A DNA stretch of 38,624 nucleotides from Candidatus Bathyarchaeota archaeon. Lineage in GTDB: Archaea; Thermoproteota; Bathyarchaeia; Bathyarchaeales; Bathycorpusculaceae. How positions within the stretch are numbered: position 1 is the stretch's first letter; every line of letters starts with the position of its first letter. Positions 16,209 through 23,458 of this stretch are shown here, one piece after another. Below the pieces are notes generated by a model. The model was not told where the DNA came from, made no database searches, and worked only from the letters and a program-made list of their open reading frames with translations. The stretch is from the NCBI GenBank assembly GCA_003589585.1, contig QYYE01000003.1, forward strand, positions 1 to 38,624. The letters are read 5' to 3'. The translations under genes and the position numbers were made by a program.

Positions 16209-17429
16209 GTGATTGGTTCTTTGGCAAAGTCTATACTTGGCACTCCTCCATTAACTAGCCTCAAAGAAGTTGCTTACGTAAGTACCTATCCTCCAAGGAA
16301 ATGCGGTATAGCAACTTTCACAGCCGACCTGGTTAATTCAATCAGTCAGCTCAACAAGCTTAGGAACCAAAAAGTCATTTCAATCGATGGACGACGGCTT
16401 ATCAAACAGTTTTACGGAAGAGTTCAGCATAAAATAGGACGTGACAATATTGAAGACTACGCTCTGATGGCGGATTTTGTCAACCGGTCTTCGGTGAATG
16501 TAGTTAACATTCAGCATGAGTTTGGAATTTTCGGCGGGAAATACGGGGAGTACATTTGCACTTTTTTGGAGAGGCTAAAAAAACCTGTCTCGACCACTCT
16601 GCACACTGTGCTTCCTAATTTTGAGCCTAAAGCCCTGAGCGTTTTTAACAGGATTGTTGAGCACAGTTCTGCTATAGTTGTTTTAAATGAAACTACCCGC
16701 TCCCTGCTTAACAAGTATGATGTCCCAAAAGAAAAAGTGAAGCTGATTCCACATGGCTGCCCTGATGTTCCACTGGTCAACAGCTCCGAGTTAAAGGCTG
16801 CTTTGGGCTTGAAAGATAAAATTGTGCTGACTACTTTTGGTCTTTTAAGCAGGGGAAAAGGCATCGAGCATGTTATTGAAGCGCTTCCAGAGATTATTAA
16901 GGAAGAGCCAAGAATAGTCTACTATGTTCTCGGCGTGACTCATCCTCAGGTGAAGAAGACTGAGGGTGAAGCTTACCGAAACAGACTTTTGAGGTTGGCT
17001 AAGAACCTTGGGCTTCGAAGGCACGTTAGGTTTCTAAATCGGTTTCTGTCGAAAGCTGAGCTTATGAATTACCTGCAAGCCACCGATGTATATATCACGC
17101 CATACCTTTCTCCTAACCAAGTTAGCAGCGGTACACTATCTTACGCTTTGGGCGCTGGTAAAGCAATCGTTTCTACCCCTTATCTTCATGCTAAAGAAGC
17201 GTTGTGTGAAGGTCGGGGAATATTTTGTGACTTTAACAATTCAGCCTCAATAGCCGACCGCATACTGGACATAATTGGAAATAAGCCGTTGCGGAGACTT
17301 CTGGAGCAGAGAGCCTACAATTACAGTCGGCAATTTACATGGCCTTTGGTTGCAAAAATGTACCTTGAACTTTTTGATGAACTGACTAGAGCCTCTGAGG
17401 AGGGATGGTCGCGAGGCTTCCGCCTATAA
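16209..17429 (+). CDS. GT4 glycosyltransferase of the GH130 locus
   Basis: The protein has up to 406 residues. The N-terminal domain opens with VAYVSTYPPRKCGIATFTADL, the glycine-loop of a GT4 subfamily often found beside GH130 genes. The donor domain has LIPHGCPD, TTFGLLSRGKGIEHVIEALP, YVLGVTHP and TPYLSPNQVSSGTLSYALGAGKA. In the last, the usual EX7E glutamates are replaced (Asn/Gln and Ser), as in this subfamily. TATA TTTATAAG (16199-16206) lies directly before the GTG at 16209, so the real start may be the TTG at 16221 or later; the domain itself begins near 16263. It overlaps the next gene by 25 bases and likely builds the glycan that the GH130 enzymes handle. Confidence 0.83.
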   Translation: MIGSLAKSILGTPPLTSLKEVAYVSTYPPRKCGIATFTADLVNSISQLNKLRNQKVISIDGRRLIKQFYGRVQHKIGRDNIEDYALMADFVNRSSVNVVNIQHEFGIFGGKYGEYICTFLERLKKPVSTTLHTVLPNFEPKALSVFNRIVEHSSAIVVLNETTRSLLNKYDVPKEKVKLIPHGCPDVPLVNSSELKAALGLKDKIVLTTFGLLSRGKGIEHVIEALPEIIKEEPRIVYYVLGVTHPQVKKTEGEAYRNRLLRLAKNLGLRRHVRFLNRFLSKAELMNYLQATDVYITPYLSPNQVSSGTLSYALGAGKAIVSTPYLHAKEALCEGRGIFCDFNNSASIADRILDIIGNKPLRRLLEQRAYNYSRQFTWPLVAKMYLELFDELTRASEEGWSRGFRL

Positions 17430-18529
17430 AATTTGATTACTTAGAATCTTTCACGGATGACACTGGCGTATTCCAACATGCCAAGTATTGTGTTCCTAAA
17501 AGAAACGAGGGCTACACTACTGACGACAATGCTCGTGCATTAATTGCCTGCACCATCCATCACCGCCTAAAAAATGATCCGCGAACAGTACGTCTGGCGA
17601 ATATTTACTTGGCTTTCCTAAATCACATGCAGAAACCTGACGGCAACTTCCATAATTACCTAAGCTATGAACGTTCCTTCCTAGACATAGATGGATCAGA
17701 CGACTGCATGGGACGTGCCCTTTGGAGCTGCGGCTGTGTCGTAAACTCAACTTTACCATTGGACATGAAGATGGTTGCTAAGGAAATTTTTGATAAGGGT
17801 CTGCCTTGGGTTTTTAAGTCCACTTCGCCTAGATGTTATGCTTTTGCCCTTTTGGGGCTCTACCAGTATTACCTTGCCTCTGCTGACAACAATTTGAAAG
17901 TAAACATTGGGAACTTGGCTGATAGCCTTGTCCAACATTACCAGGATGAAGCCAGAGGTGATTGGCGATGGTTTGAGCCGCACCTCACGTATGACAACAC
18001 TAGGTTGCCTCAAGCGCTCTTTGGAGCCTACATGATTGTTGGAAAATCAAAATACCTAGACGCAGCTAAGGAATCTATGGATTTTCTGCTTAAAACTCAA
18101 ATGGTGAACAGCAAATTCGTGCCCATAGGTAACGATGGCTGGTACAAGCGGGGAGGTAAACGCGCCTTTTATGACCAGCAACCATTGGAGGCTTCAGCGA
18201 TGGTTGAGGGAAACATCGACGCTTTTTACGCTACAGGTAATGAACGGTACGCTAGAATGGCTAAGGTTATTTTTCAGTGGTTTTTAGGCAAGAACACGCA
18301 AAATGTGATGGTTTACAATCCGAAAACCGCTGGATGCTTTGATGGCGTTACTCCTGAAAAGGTGAATATGAATCAAGGTGGAGAATCCTCTATATCTTAT
18401 CTCATAGCACGTTTGAAATTAGAAGAGTTACGGTACTATGTCGCTGAAAGCAAAAGACAGCGTGATAGTTCAACAAAAAAAGCGGTTGGAAAGCCCATGC
18501 GGGCAGTTAACTCTCAGCTTGGGAGATGA
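17405..18529 (+). CDS. six-hairpin glycosidase-like (alpha/alpha barrel) protein
   Basis: The 374-residue protein begins inside the GT4 gene. GYTTDDNARALIA near 36-48 is the marker of this family, which is usually found next to, or fused with, GT4 proteins of this type. Repeated helical hairpins with W/Y/D-rich turns run throughout (for example ALFGAYMIVGKSKYLDAAKE, NIDAFYATGNERYARMAK), consistent with an (alpha/alpha)6 toroid. The reaction is not known; the fold suggests glycan hydrolysis or binding. The 25-base overlap with GT4 implies coupled translation and a stoichiometric partner. The C-terminal tail is basic (KRQRDSSTKKAVGK). Confidence 0.7.
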   Translation: MVARLPPIKFDYLESFTDDTGVFQHAKYCVPKRNEGYTTDDNARALIACTIHHRLKNDPRTVRLANIYLAFLNHMQKPDGNFHNYLSYERSFLDIDGSDDCMGRALWSCGCVVNSTLPLDMKMVAKEIFDKGLPWVFKSTSPRCYAFALLGLYQYYLASADNNLKVNIGNLADSLVQHYQDEARGDWRWFEPHLTYDNTRLPQALFGAYMIVGKSKYLDAAKESMDFLLKTQMVNSKFVPIGNDGWYKRGGKRAFYDQQPLEASAMVEGNIDAFYATGNERYARMAKVIFQWFLGKNTQNVMVYNPKTAGCFDGVTPEKVNMNQGGESSISYLIARLKLEELRYYVAESKRQRDSSTKKAVGKPMRAVNSQLGR

Positions 18530-18533
18530 TATA

Positions 18534-18947
18534 ATGTGTGAACCTATGCTTAAAATTCGTGACATAATGTGTAAAAAAGTGATTACCGCAAAAGAGGACA
18601 CTTCAATTCAGGAAGCTGTCCAGATACTCAACGACCGACATGTCGGATCAATAATAATTATTGATGATGAAGAAAAATGCAGAGGAATATTTACCGAGCG
18701 AGACGCTATTCGCATCATTGCTCATAAGTTTGCGCTGGACCAGCCGTTAAGCAGTGTAATGAGTAAGCACGTGGTTGCTGTTTCACTTGAAGCTTCCTTT
18801 GATGAAGCAAAAAGACTAATGCTTTCTCACAACATACGCCACCTGCCCGTTACGGACCAAACAGGAAAACTTATCGGTCTTTTTTCGCTGAGAGCATTCT
18901 TTGACGAGATTTTAGGAATAAAAACTCCAATACCAAGCTCAACCTAG
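18534..18947 (+). CDS. CBS-pair protein (adenine-nucleotide sensor candidate)
   Basis: The 137-residue stand-alone tandem CBS protein starts MCEPMLKIRD. The first CBS motif runs about 10-65 (VITAKEDTSIQEAVQILNDRHVGSIIIID, then GIFTERD), the second about 75-130 (VVAVSLEASFDEAKRLMLSHNIRHLPVTD, then GLFSLR). CBS pairs usually bind AMP, ADP, ATP or SAM and regulate a partner. The longest frame begins at 18438 inside the previous gene, but the ATG at 18534, four bases after that gene's stop with GGGAGATGAT before it, gives the natural start. Placed between the glycosidase-like and GH130 genes, it may tie glycan turnover to the energy state; that is an inference. Confidence 0.85.
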   Translation: MCEPMLKIRDIMCKKVITAKEDTSIQEAVQILNDRHVGSIIIIDDEEKCRGIFTERDAIRIIAHKFALDQPLSSVMSKHVVAVSLEASFDEAKRLMLSHNIRHLPVTDQTGKLIGLFSLRAFFDEILGIKTPIPSST

Positions 18948-18956
18948 TGAATTTCA

Positions 18957-19856
18957 ATGGAACGCTTTGCTGGTAACCCTATTTTGCGCCCGATAGAAGA
19001 GCATGCTTGGGAGTCAAGAGAAGTTTTCAACGCTGCTGCAATCTGCCTAAACAGCAAGGTCCATCTTCTCTACCGCGCACTTGGCAACGATAACATCTCA
19101 AGACTTGGCTATGCAACTTCCTCTGACGGCTTTAACATAGATGAGCGTTTTCCAGACCCGGTTTTTGAGCCAGCCACTGAAAGCGAAAAAGACGGCTGTG
19201 AAGACCCAAGGATAACCGAAGTGGATAACCAGCTTATCTTAACTTACACTGCCCTCAGAGAATATAGCCACTTGCAAGTTTACCAGGTTTCACTGAGCAC
19301 CCTCTCAAAAGACGATTTCATCAATAGACAGTGGAAATGGGGTAAACGGCGCCTGCCTTTTCCTGGCATACGTAATAAAAACGCGGTTGTTTTTCCACAG
19401 AAGGTAGGTGGCAGATTTGTTATGCTTCACCGTGTTGAACCTGACCTCTGCATTGCTTTCTCTGACGACCTAACACGGTGGTGTGATGTAATGGCTGTTA
19501 TGGGACCGCGGGCTGACAGCTGGGATAACTGGAAAATCGGAGTGGCTGGTACGCCGATAAAAATTAACGAGGGGTGGCTGGTTATTTACCACGGCGTTAG
19601 TGTAGAGAGAGTGTATTTTCTGGGCATCGCGTTGCTTGACAGTGATCACCCCGAGCAGGTTCTCTACCGCCCCAAAGAGTACATTTTGTCGCCGAAAGAG
19701 GATTATGAACGATTTGGCAAAGTTCCCAACGTCGTGTTCAGCTGCGGCAATGTGATTTTAGACGATAAATTGTTTGTCTACTATGGGGGAGCGGACAGTG
19801 TTCTCTGCGTTGCCACCTTAGGTTTAGATAAGCTCTTGTCTTTCATCCGAAGATAA
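18957..19856 (+). CDS. GH130-family beta-mannoside phosphorylase-like protein (second copy)
   Basis: The 299-residue paralogue of the gene at 15179 shares MERFAGNPILRPIEEHAWESREVFNAAA, DGCEDPRI, MLHRVEPDLCIAF, IYHGVSVERVYFLGIALLD and YYGGADSVLC. Catalytic-region residues are intact. It follows the CBS gene by nine bases and ends the GT4-six-hairpin-CBS-GH130 operon. Having two copies on opposite strands around a glycosyltransferase suggests distinct acceptor lengths or one synthetic and one degradative direction, which is not provable from sequence. Confidence 0.87.
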   Translation: MERFAGNPILRPIEEHAWESREVFNAAAICLNSKVHLLYRALGNDNISRLGYATSSDGFNIDERFPDPVFEPATESEKDGCEDPRITEVDNQLILTYTALREYSHLQVYQVSLSTLSKDDFINRQWKWGKRRLPFPGIRNKNAVVFPQKVGGRFVMLHRVEPDLCIAFSDDLTRWCDVMAVMGPRADSWDNWKIGVAGTPIKINEGWLVIYHGVSVERVYFLGIALLDSDHPEQVLYRPKEYILSPKEDYERFGKVPNVVFSCGNVILDDKLFVYYGGADSVLCVATLGLDKLLSFIRR

Positions 19857-19862
19857 CAAGCG

Positions 19863-20924
19863 TTATTGCGCTTTTATGATGTGGTAGCCCGATGCCTTGC
19901 GCAGCCTATTCATAACCGCCAAACCAAGCCCCTCAGCAGGCACACCCTCAGCAATAATCACATCCACTCCTTCCGCGTCAACTTCTCTGAGCAGGCGAAA
20001 CAGGTTTCGGGCAATTGCTGCCAAGTTGAAGCGGCTGCCCAGAGACGCCACCACGTCTGCTTTGTAGGCGGTTTGGGTTTCGTCGGTAGCTAAGATGCCA
20101 ACTTTCTTGCCTTTGCCCAAGTGGTATTGCGTTAACTCTTTCACTTTATCCATAACGGCTGGAACTGACCCTTCCACCAAAATCACCTCAGCCTTAGGTG
20201 CATAATGCTTATGCTTCATACCGGGCGAGCGGATTTTTTCCATAGGCAACTCTTTTTCGGCTTCAACAAAAGGATGCAGCCTAACCTCGCCCAGAACCCT
20301 CTTTAGAGCTTCAAAGGATATTCCTCCTGGTCGAAGAAGCACTGGAGGGTCAACGCTCAAGTCCAAAACCGTAGATTCCACGCCGATGCGGGTGGCTCCG
20401 CCGTCGAGGATGGCGTCGATTCTGCCATTGAGGTCTTCAAAGACGTGTTTGGCGTTGGTTGGGCTGGGTTTGCCCGCGAGGTTTGCGCTTGGAGCAGCAA
20501 TGGGACGACCGCTTTCTATGATTAACGCTAAGGCTACTTTGTGCTGCGGCATCCTCACAGCAACCGTGTCCAAACCCGCCACTGTCACATCAGGGACTGT
20601 TTTTGAACGCTTAAACACAAGAGTTAGCGGTCCAGGCCAAAACTCCTTCATCAGCAACAATGCTTTCTTAGGCACCGTCTCCGCCAAAGTGTCGACTTCT
20701 TCTGCGCTTGCCACATGAACGATTGGTGGATTATCTAGCGGTCGCTTCTTGGCTTCAAAAAGCGCCAAAACAGCCTGCGGGTTTAGGGCGTCGGCTCCTA
20801 AACCGTAAACTGTCTCTGTGGGAAACGCTACCAGTCCGCCTTTTTGGATGATGTCTGCTGCGGTTTTGATTTTTGCTGGGTCTGGGTTTTCTGAATCAAC
20901 CTTTAAGACAAGGGTTTGTTTCAT
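19863..20924 (-). CDS. sua5: L-threonylcarbamoyladenylate synthase (Sua5/YrdC/TsaC)
   Basis: This makes threonylcarbamoyl-AMP from threonine, bicarbonate and ATP for the t6A modification of tRNA. The YrdC domain shows GLVAFPTETVYGLGADAL, KRPLDNPPIVHV, PAPSANLAGKPSPT-like APSANLAG, and GVESTVLDL with LLRPGGIS; the C-terminal Sua5 domain follows the PGMKHKHYAPKAEV linker and ends with IIAEGVPAEGLGLAVMNRLRKAS. Length from the ATG at 20924 is 353 residues, normal for archaeal Sua5. The open frame continues upstream without a stop into the second half of a GNAT gene, so a GNAT-Sua5 fusion is possible. No clear ribosome-binding site precedes 20924, which leaves fusion versus internal start open. 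Confidence 0.93.
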   Translation of the reverse strand: MKQTLVLKVDSENPDPAKIKTAADIIQKGGLVAFPTETVYGLGADALNPQAVLALFEAKKRPLDNPPIVHVASAEEVDTLAETVPKKALLLMKEFWPGPLTLVFKRSKTVPDVTVAGLDTVAVRMPQHKVALALIIESGRPIAAPSANLAGKPSPTNAKHVFEDLNGRIDAILDGGATRIGVESTVLDLSVDPPVLLRPGGISFEALKRVLGEVRLHPFVEAEKELPMEKIRSPGMKHKHYAPKAEVILVEGSVPAVMDKVKELTQYHLGKGKKVGILATDETQTAYKADVVASLGSRFNLAAIARNLFRLLREVDAEGVDVIIAEGVPAEGLGLAVMNRLRKASGYHIIKAQ

Positions 20925-21430
20925 TATTGTTGCCTTTTTTAGTTCAAGCACTACAGAGGTCTCGACTTGTCGCTCTGGGATATTCCAGTATCTTCTTAGA
21001 AGTTTATTCTTTTCCTCGGTTGAAACCAGCCTAAAGCCGTGTTTCTCGTAAAAGCGGATTGCCCAGGTTGCTGCTTGCCAAGTTCCCACCAAAACCCTCT
21101 CAGTCTTAACCAAGCCGAGCAGATATTTGAGGAGTTTTTCTCCAAGTCCCCTCCGCTGGTGACTTGTCAACACGTAGGCATGCCTGATGAGCGTACATCG
21201 TTAACTGGTTGAATGCCCATGACTGCAATTAAGATGTTGTTTTCTATGTAGCCGTAAAATTGCACTCCGCTCCCTACTTCTTCGGCAAGCTCTTGTGCTG
21301 GCATGTAGGGTTCTCTCCACCTGTCCGCTGGAATCTTGCCCCTGTAAGCAATGGCGGCGTCGTTTACCACGTTCAGGATGGCGTCGAAATCGGCGGCAGT
21401 TAGTTTGCAAATCATGAAAGAATCAGGCAT
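20925..21430 (-). pseudogene. GNAT N-acetyltransferase broken by a one-base frameshift
   Basis: The first half reads MPDSFMICKLTAADFDAILN to GIQPVNDV, then shifts. Adding one base between 21195 and 21194 restores TLIRHAYVLTSHQRRGLGEK, the acetyl-CoA loop (QRRGLG) and the family end GTWQAATWAIRFYEKHGF through NIPERQVETSVVLE. The restored protein is a complete GNAT of the type common in bacteria and archaea. With one missing base it cannot be made as one chain. The second half stays open and runs in frame into Sua5. Either the gene is recently dead, the sequence has an error, or translation shifts. It follows the PAC4-like gene by 13 bases. Confidence 0.85.
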
Positions 21431-21443
21431 GCCCCAGTTGGTT

Positions 21444-21815
21444 TTAGGTTGCGGTTGGCTCTTTTTGCCCTCCAGCCTTCATAACCTTATCAATGAGGTG
21501 CATGAAAAACGCTTGCGCCTGCATTTCCCCCACTCTCTCCAGATACACCGAGACCATGGCGATTTTGCCTTTTTTTGAGGCAACGTACTCGGCGAACATG
21601 CGAGCGGTGATTATGTTTTTGTCTCCGAGGAGCACTGAGGAAGTGACTGAGCCAAGCATGTCTCTGGGTTTGGGAACGGCGACCGCTAAGGTGCCTAGTT
21701 TGTCTTCTTTTTCGCTTAGCATTATCATGACTGAGTTTTTAGACTCCACGTAAACAGCCAAAAACAGTGTGTCCTGTTCAAGTAATTCCTCTTTTATGAC
21801 TTTGGCACGTTCCAC
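21444..21815 (-). CDS. small protein resembling proteasome assembly chaperone 4
   Basis: The 123-residue protein starts at a GTG with GGGGGAGAAAAG upstream. It is a compact alpha/beta protein: LFLAVYVESKNSVMIMLSEK, then LGTLAVAVPKP, SVTSSVLLGDKN, and MFAEYVASKKGKIAMVSVYLE, and a C-terminal helix. The pattern LFL-V ... LAVA ... V-SS-LLGD ... A--LA-K--K---VS--L resembles eukaryotic PAC4 (PSMG4) by eye, including strand spacing and length. This is a memory-based resemblance, not a search, and other small alpha/beta families are possible. It heads a leftward cluster with GNAT and Sua5; no proteasome gene is in the window. Confidence 0.5.
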   Translation of the reverse strand: MERAKVIKEELLEQDTLFLAVYVESKNSVMIMLSEKEDKLGTLAVAVPKPRDMLGSVTSSVLLGDKNIITARMFAEYVASKKGKIAMVSVYLERVGEMQAQAFFMHLIDKVMKAGGQKEPTAT

Positions 21816-21997
21816 TTGCTTTTCTCCCCCTTATCTGTGATTGCTTTAATGCTAGGACTACTTAAAAAGACTTCATAAAACAAGCGTTCCAACCTGATTT
21901 TTACGTCTGTTTGCTTTTTTGTAGGCTAACTCGATTAGGGACAGATTATGGTAAAAGTTTAAGCACAAACAAATTAACTTCTATAGTAGACTTGAGC

Positions 21998-23284
21998 ATG
22001 AGCAACTTCAAACGGGCTAGAAAATACCTCATTGCAGTTTTCCTCATAGCGGTTTTGGCTGTTTCCGTCTTAGCCTTGCAACTGTTTTACCTTTACCAGA
22101 GACAAACCACGGGTCTGTCTGTTCCCTATGTGGGGATTGCTTTTTGCGGAAACACCACAACCCAAGCTAAAACCCAAATCGACAGAGCGAAATCCTACAC
22201 GAATCTTTTTGTTTTAGACACAGGCAGAAGTGACCTGAGCCGTAACCAGTCTGCCGTGTATGAAATATGCGATTACGCGGTAAACAGCGGGTTGAGCGTT
22301 ATTCTAAACCTCGGTATAAGTGACCCTCATGAGAATGATTCTGTGACTTGGTTCTGGGAGCAGTCCTTGGACGACGTAAAGCGGAATTGGACTGAGCGGT
22401 GGGGTGACAAGTTCTTGGGTGTGTATGATAATGATGAGCCGGGCGGAATACAGCTTGATGGGGATTGGAAGGGCTGGTATGCCCAGTATGGTAAGTACCT
22501 AAGCCAGATGGATCATCCTGCCATGGACAACCTGTACAAAATATACCTTAAAATGCTAGACGCTCATGAGGGCTCTTTACCGCAAGATTACGATTTAGAA
22601 GCAGAATTTTTCGTTAAAGATGTGCTTGTAGACGGAGATCCAGGTCTTGCCGCCTTGAAAAATTCGGGAATCACCACTTTCACCTCTGACTACGGCCTCT
22701 ACTGGTTTGATTATCTTGGGGATTACGATGTTTTGTTGGCGCAGATTGGCTGGAACGTCAGTGTGGCGCAGCAGATTGCGCTGATTAAGGGCGCGGCAAG
22801 GTTGCAGGAGAAGGATTGGGGCATAATAGTTACTTGGAAATACGGTGACACGCCATTTCTGGACAGCGGAGACCAAATCTACAGCCAAATGATCACCGCC
22901 TACCAAGCGGGAGCCGACTACATAGTTATCTTTGATTATGCCAAAGACAATAATGGCAACTCTGCCCACGCCATGCTTGATGAGCACTATGATGCGCTAG
23001 AGCGCTTGTGGAATGACATGCACACTGGAGCATTGGTTGATTTGAGCGGTCCAGAGGCGGCGCTGGTTTTGCCGGCTAACTACGGCTGGGGCATGCGTAA
23101 CCCTGACGATACCATCTGGGGTTTTTGGCCAGCGGATGAGAAAGCAGAGGTGATTGGTGAGGCTATGAGTAAGCTTTTGGCAAAATATGGGGCGGAGTTG
23201 GATATTGTTTATGAGGACACAGCGTACCCAGTCTCGAAGGCAGGGTATGGGGCTGTTTATTACTGGAACCAAACAATCCGATAA
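21998..23284 (+). CDS. membrane-anchored TIM-barrel-like protein of unknown family
   Basis: From the ATG at 21998 the protein has 428 residues: MSNFKRARKYL, then a single TM or signal anchor (about 10-30), then an extracytoplasmic domain. Segments such as NLFVLDTGRSDLS, GLSVILNLGISD, FLGVYDNDEPGG, GIIVTWKYGDTPF and GADYIVIFDYAKD have the strand-turn pattern of a glycosidase-like TIM barrel; the DNDEPGG and TWKYGD turns could be active-site loops. The end (EVIGEAMSKLLAKYGAELDIVYED) looks like a small Rossmann-like add-on. I do not recognise a named family. The frame also extends to a TTG at 21911, but only the ATG puts the basic residues and TM at the N-terminus. Confidence 0.65.
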   Translation: MSNFKRARKYLIAVFLIAVLAVSVLALQLFYLYQRQTTGLSVPYVGIAFCGNTTTQAKTQIDRAKSYTNLFVLDTGRSDLSRNQSAVYEICDYAVNSGLSVILNLGISDPHENDSVTWFWEQSLDDVKRNWTERWGDKFLGVYDNDEPGGIQLDGDWKGWYAQYGKYLSQMDHPAMDNLYKIYLKMLDAHEGSLPQDYDLEAEFFVKDVLVDGDPGLAALKNSGITTFTSDYGLYWFDYLGDYDVLLAQIGWNVSVAQQIALIKGAARLQEKDWGIIVTWKYGDTPFLDSGDQIYSQMITAYQAGADYIVIFDYAKDNNGNSAHAMLDEHYDALERLWNDMHTGALVDLSGPEAALVLPANYGWGMRNPDDTIWGFWPADEKAEVIGEAMSKLLAKYGAELDIVYEDTAYPVSKAGYGAVYYWNQTIR

Positions 23285-23325
23285 TCCCCCGTTGCCTTTG
23301 GTTGGTTACACTGCTCCCAAATAAG

Positions 23326-23339
23326 GTGTAGTGCTACAC
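23326..23339. promoter_or_regulatory. palindromic operator candidate upstream of the coiled-coil gene
   Basis: GTGTAGTGCTACAC has six-base arms (GTGTAG / CTACAC) around TG. It ends five bases before an AT-rich ACTTTTATTTTT box (23344-23355), the likely TATA element, so a bound regulator would cover the TFB-recognition side. The ATG it would serve is at 23459, leaving a long leader of about 85 bases. Confidence 0.4.
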
Positions 23340-23458
23340 AATACTTTTATTTTTCTGCTCCCCAAAAGCAAGCAGAAGACCGTTTGGGAACAGTCATGGC
23401 AACAGACCTACATGAGCACTTTTCGCCCAAAACAATTCGTTTAGCGAGTTGACTTGCC

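Noticed and set aside
23397-23453. 18-codon frame (MATDLHEHFSPKTIRLAS) before the coiled-coil gene
   Set aside because: No ribosome-binding site or homology seen; likely chance in the leader.
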